From assembly GCA_031272845.1 (NCBI GenBank), contig JAISTA010000213.1, forward strand, positions 1 to 6,195: 6,195 nt of DNA, given 5' to 3'. Positions 5,261 to 6,195 of the stretch are shown piece by piece; within the stretch, counting starts at the first letter, position 1, and each line of letters begins with the position of its first letter. Made by a program: the position numbers and the translations under genes. Below the pieces are notes generated by a model that had not been told where the DNA came from, did not search any database, and worked only from the letters and a program-made list of their open reading frames with translations. Source of the stretch: Oscillospiraceae bacterium. GTDB taxonomy: Bacteria; Bacillota; Clostridia; Oscillospirales; Oscillospiraceae.

Positions 5261-5407
5261 ATTATGCTTGAAGTGTGCAGGATTTTCAATATGAGAATCT
5301 CGGAATACCGCGCGCTGCCGAACGGAGAACGGCTTCTCTACGACAAATACGCGGTATTCGCACATGAGGAAAGCATAAAGCGGTCGTCACTTTCGCCCGG
5401 CATTTAG
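5234..5407 (+). CDS. Frameshift extension of the tail assembly chaperone (T-like domain)
   Basis: After a -1 shift on the slippery heptamer ending at 5234, reading continues CTA ATT GAG and stays open for 57 codons to TAG 5405-5407. Added to the 157 residues of the 0-frame product, this gives a 214-residue fusion, the equivalent of lambda gpGT. The extension contains RTRIMLEVCRIFNMRISEYR and LPNGERLLYDKYAVFAHEE, a helical, charged region of the kind that in gpGT contacts the tube protein. An ATG at 5264 within it is 13 nt from GGAGG (5246-5250), a poor start, so separate translation is less likely than frameshifting. The frame ends 18 nt before the tape measure start. Only a minority of ribosomes are expected to shift. 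Confidence 0.82.
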   Translation, partial: LIEAGGRTRIMLEVCRIFNMRISEYRALPNGERLLYDKYAVFAHEESIKRSSLSPGI

Positions 5408-5425
5408 CGCGGGAGGAGCGTATTT

Positions 5426-6195
5426 ATGGCTGAAACTGCAAAGGTAATAGAAATTGCTGCCGAGGTTACGGTCAAAACCTCCTCCGGCGCTAAAACCGCA
5501 GAAAACGCAATTACAAAAATCGAAAAGGCTGTGAAAAAGCTTGACGCAGAGCTTAACAAGCTAAAAGGCAAAAGCAAAATCGAAATTGCGGTGGTTGCGG
5601 TCGACAAGGCCTCAAGGGTCGTGGACAAGGTATGGCAGAGCGGCAAAAAAATTGCGGGCAAGGTCTGGACAATCACGCTCAAGGCGATTGATCTTGCAGC
5701 CGCGCCCCTGCGGGAATTATTCAAAATGCTGACCTCTCCGGCCGCGAAGCTTACGGCGGGGGTGGGAATATCACTAAACCCAAAAGAAATGACAGGCGCG
5801 TCAATGCAGCTTGAGCAGCAAAGGGCGAGTATCCGGTCTGTTATTGACGACGGCACAAAAAGCACATCCCAAACGGATGCCGGCGCGTTTGGGGGCTCTA
5901 TAGAACCTGTCGGCGCTGCTCGCGGACTGACGGCAAGCGGCGGCATTGACAGCGGCATGGCCGGCGCGGCTGAAAGAATGTCGAATATCCGGCTTGATGC
6001 CCTGCAAGGGTCTATGACACTTTCGTCCTCCGCTGCAGCCGAACCGAAAAATCAAATTTCAGAGGTTGTCAGATCCCCTGAATTTCACGGCGATGGGCTT
6101 TTCGAGAATGCCGGCCTCCTGTGGGACGAGCTTATCTGGGAGCCGCTGTCTGCGTGGTATAACGGCGGCGGCCGCGACAAGCTTGTAGGAGTGGC
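5426..6195 (+). CDS. Tail tape measure protein, N-terminal part (runs off window)
   Basis: The frame opens at ATG 5426, 7 nt after GGGAGGAG (5411-5418), and stays open for 256 codons to the window edge. Tape measure proteins span the tube lumen and set tail length. Residues about 20-50 are a Lys/Glu-rich helix (AITKIEKAVKKLDAELNKL). Two related units follow: IEIAVVAVDKASRVVDKVW (52-70) and TITLKAIDLAAAPLRELFKM (82-101), the repeat of beta strand, Asp and small helix common at the start of Firmicute tape measures. MQLEQQRASIRSVIDDG (127-143) recalls the segment that normally opens the long conserved middle domain. Here it passes straight into a Ser/Ala/Gly-rich stretch (about 146-210) and then GLLWDELIWEPLSAWYNGGG (230-249), a pattern I would expect much later. 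The protein may be internally shortened. The role is secure from position between chaperone and window end. Confidence 0.8.
   Translation, partial: MAETAKVIEIAAEVTVKTSSGAKTAENAITKIEKAVKKLDAELNKLKGKSKIEIAVVAVDKASRVVDKVWQSGKKIAGKVWTITLKAIDLAAAPLRELFKMLTSPAAKLTAGVGISLNPKEMTGASMQLEQQRASIRSVIDDGTKSTSQTDAGAFGGSIEPVGAARGLTASGGIDSGMAGAAERMSNIRLDALQGSMTLSSSAAAEPKNQISEVVRSPEFHGDGLFENAGLLWDELIWEPLSAWYNGGGRDKLVGV

Noticed and set aside
5264..5407. Independent small gene from ATG 5264 instead of a frameshift product
   Set aside because: GGAGG is 13 nt from this ATG, which is too far, and the in-phase slippery heptamer with hairpin explains the frame better.
5404..5958. 184-codon - strand frame opposite the tape measure
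   Set aside because: It is antisense to a well supported gene. Its Ser/Ala/Ile-rich composition reflects the complement of the Lys/Glu/Ala-rich tape measure start.

Overview
The window reads as part of a contractile-tail gene cluster from a low-complexity-free, fairly GC-rich Firmicute, most likely a gut-type Clostridia (Oscillospiraceae-like). This placement is an inference. It rests on the strong AGGAGG-type ribosome binding sites, the DUF1492-type regulator and the PBSX/diffocin-style tail proteins; base composition was judged by eye and not computed. Every supported gene is on the + strand.

Region 1 (1-807) is the regulatory or accessory end. It holds the last 24 codons of a helix-turn-helix-like protein, a 146-residue protein with three zinc-ribbon-like CxxC pairs, and a short gap with a palindrome and a doubtful micro-ORF. 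Region 2 (808-1221) encodes a DUF1492/RinA/ArpU-like protein with a sigma-70 region 4-like C-terminus, the usual late-gene activator of Firmicute prophages. Region 3 (1222-1602) has no convincing gene. It carries two copies of a 51-bp promoter-like element (43/51 identical, 155 bp apart), each with an extended -10 (TGnTATACT) and a pair of TGTCC boxes spaced 10 bp. An 11-bp terminator-like hairpin follows, and then the start of the structural operon.

Region 4 (1603-6195, running off the window) is a tightly packed tail operon. In order it encodes a two-domain putative tail terminator, a small Ala/Pro-rich basic protein, the contractile tail sheath (XkdK-like), the tail tube (XkdM-like), the tail assembly chaperone (XkdN-like) and the N-terminal part of a tape measure protein. 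The chaperone has a textbook -1 programmed frameshift site (A AAA AAC, then a GC-rich hairpin after 8 nt) that would make a 214-residue fusion. Genes overlap by 1-8 nt or are separated by 12-18 nt.

The most interesting point is what is absent. In PBSX-like phages the late regulator is followed by terminase, portal, protease, capsid and connector genes before the tail genes. Here the regulator and its tandem promoters lead straight into the tail-terminator/sheath/tube genes. That layout fits a headless contractile particle (R-type tailocin, diffocin-like). The tape measure also looks compressed, which could mean a short tail. The head genes could lie elsewhere, so this remains an inference.
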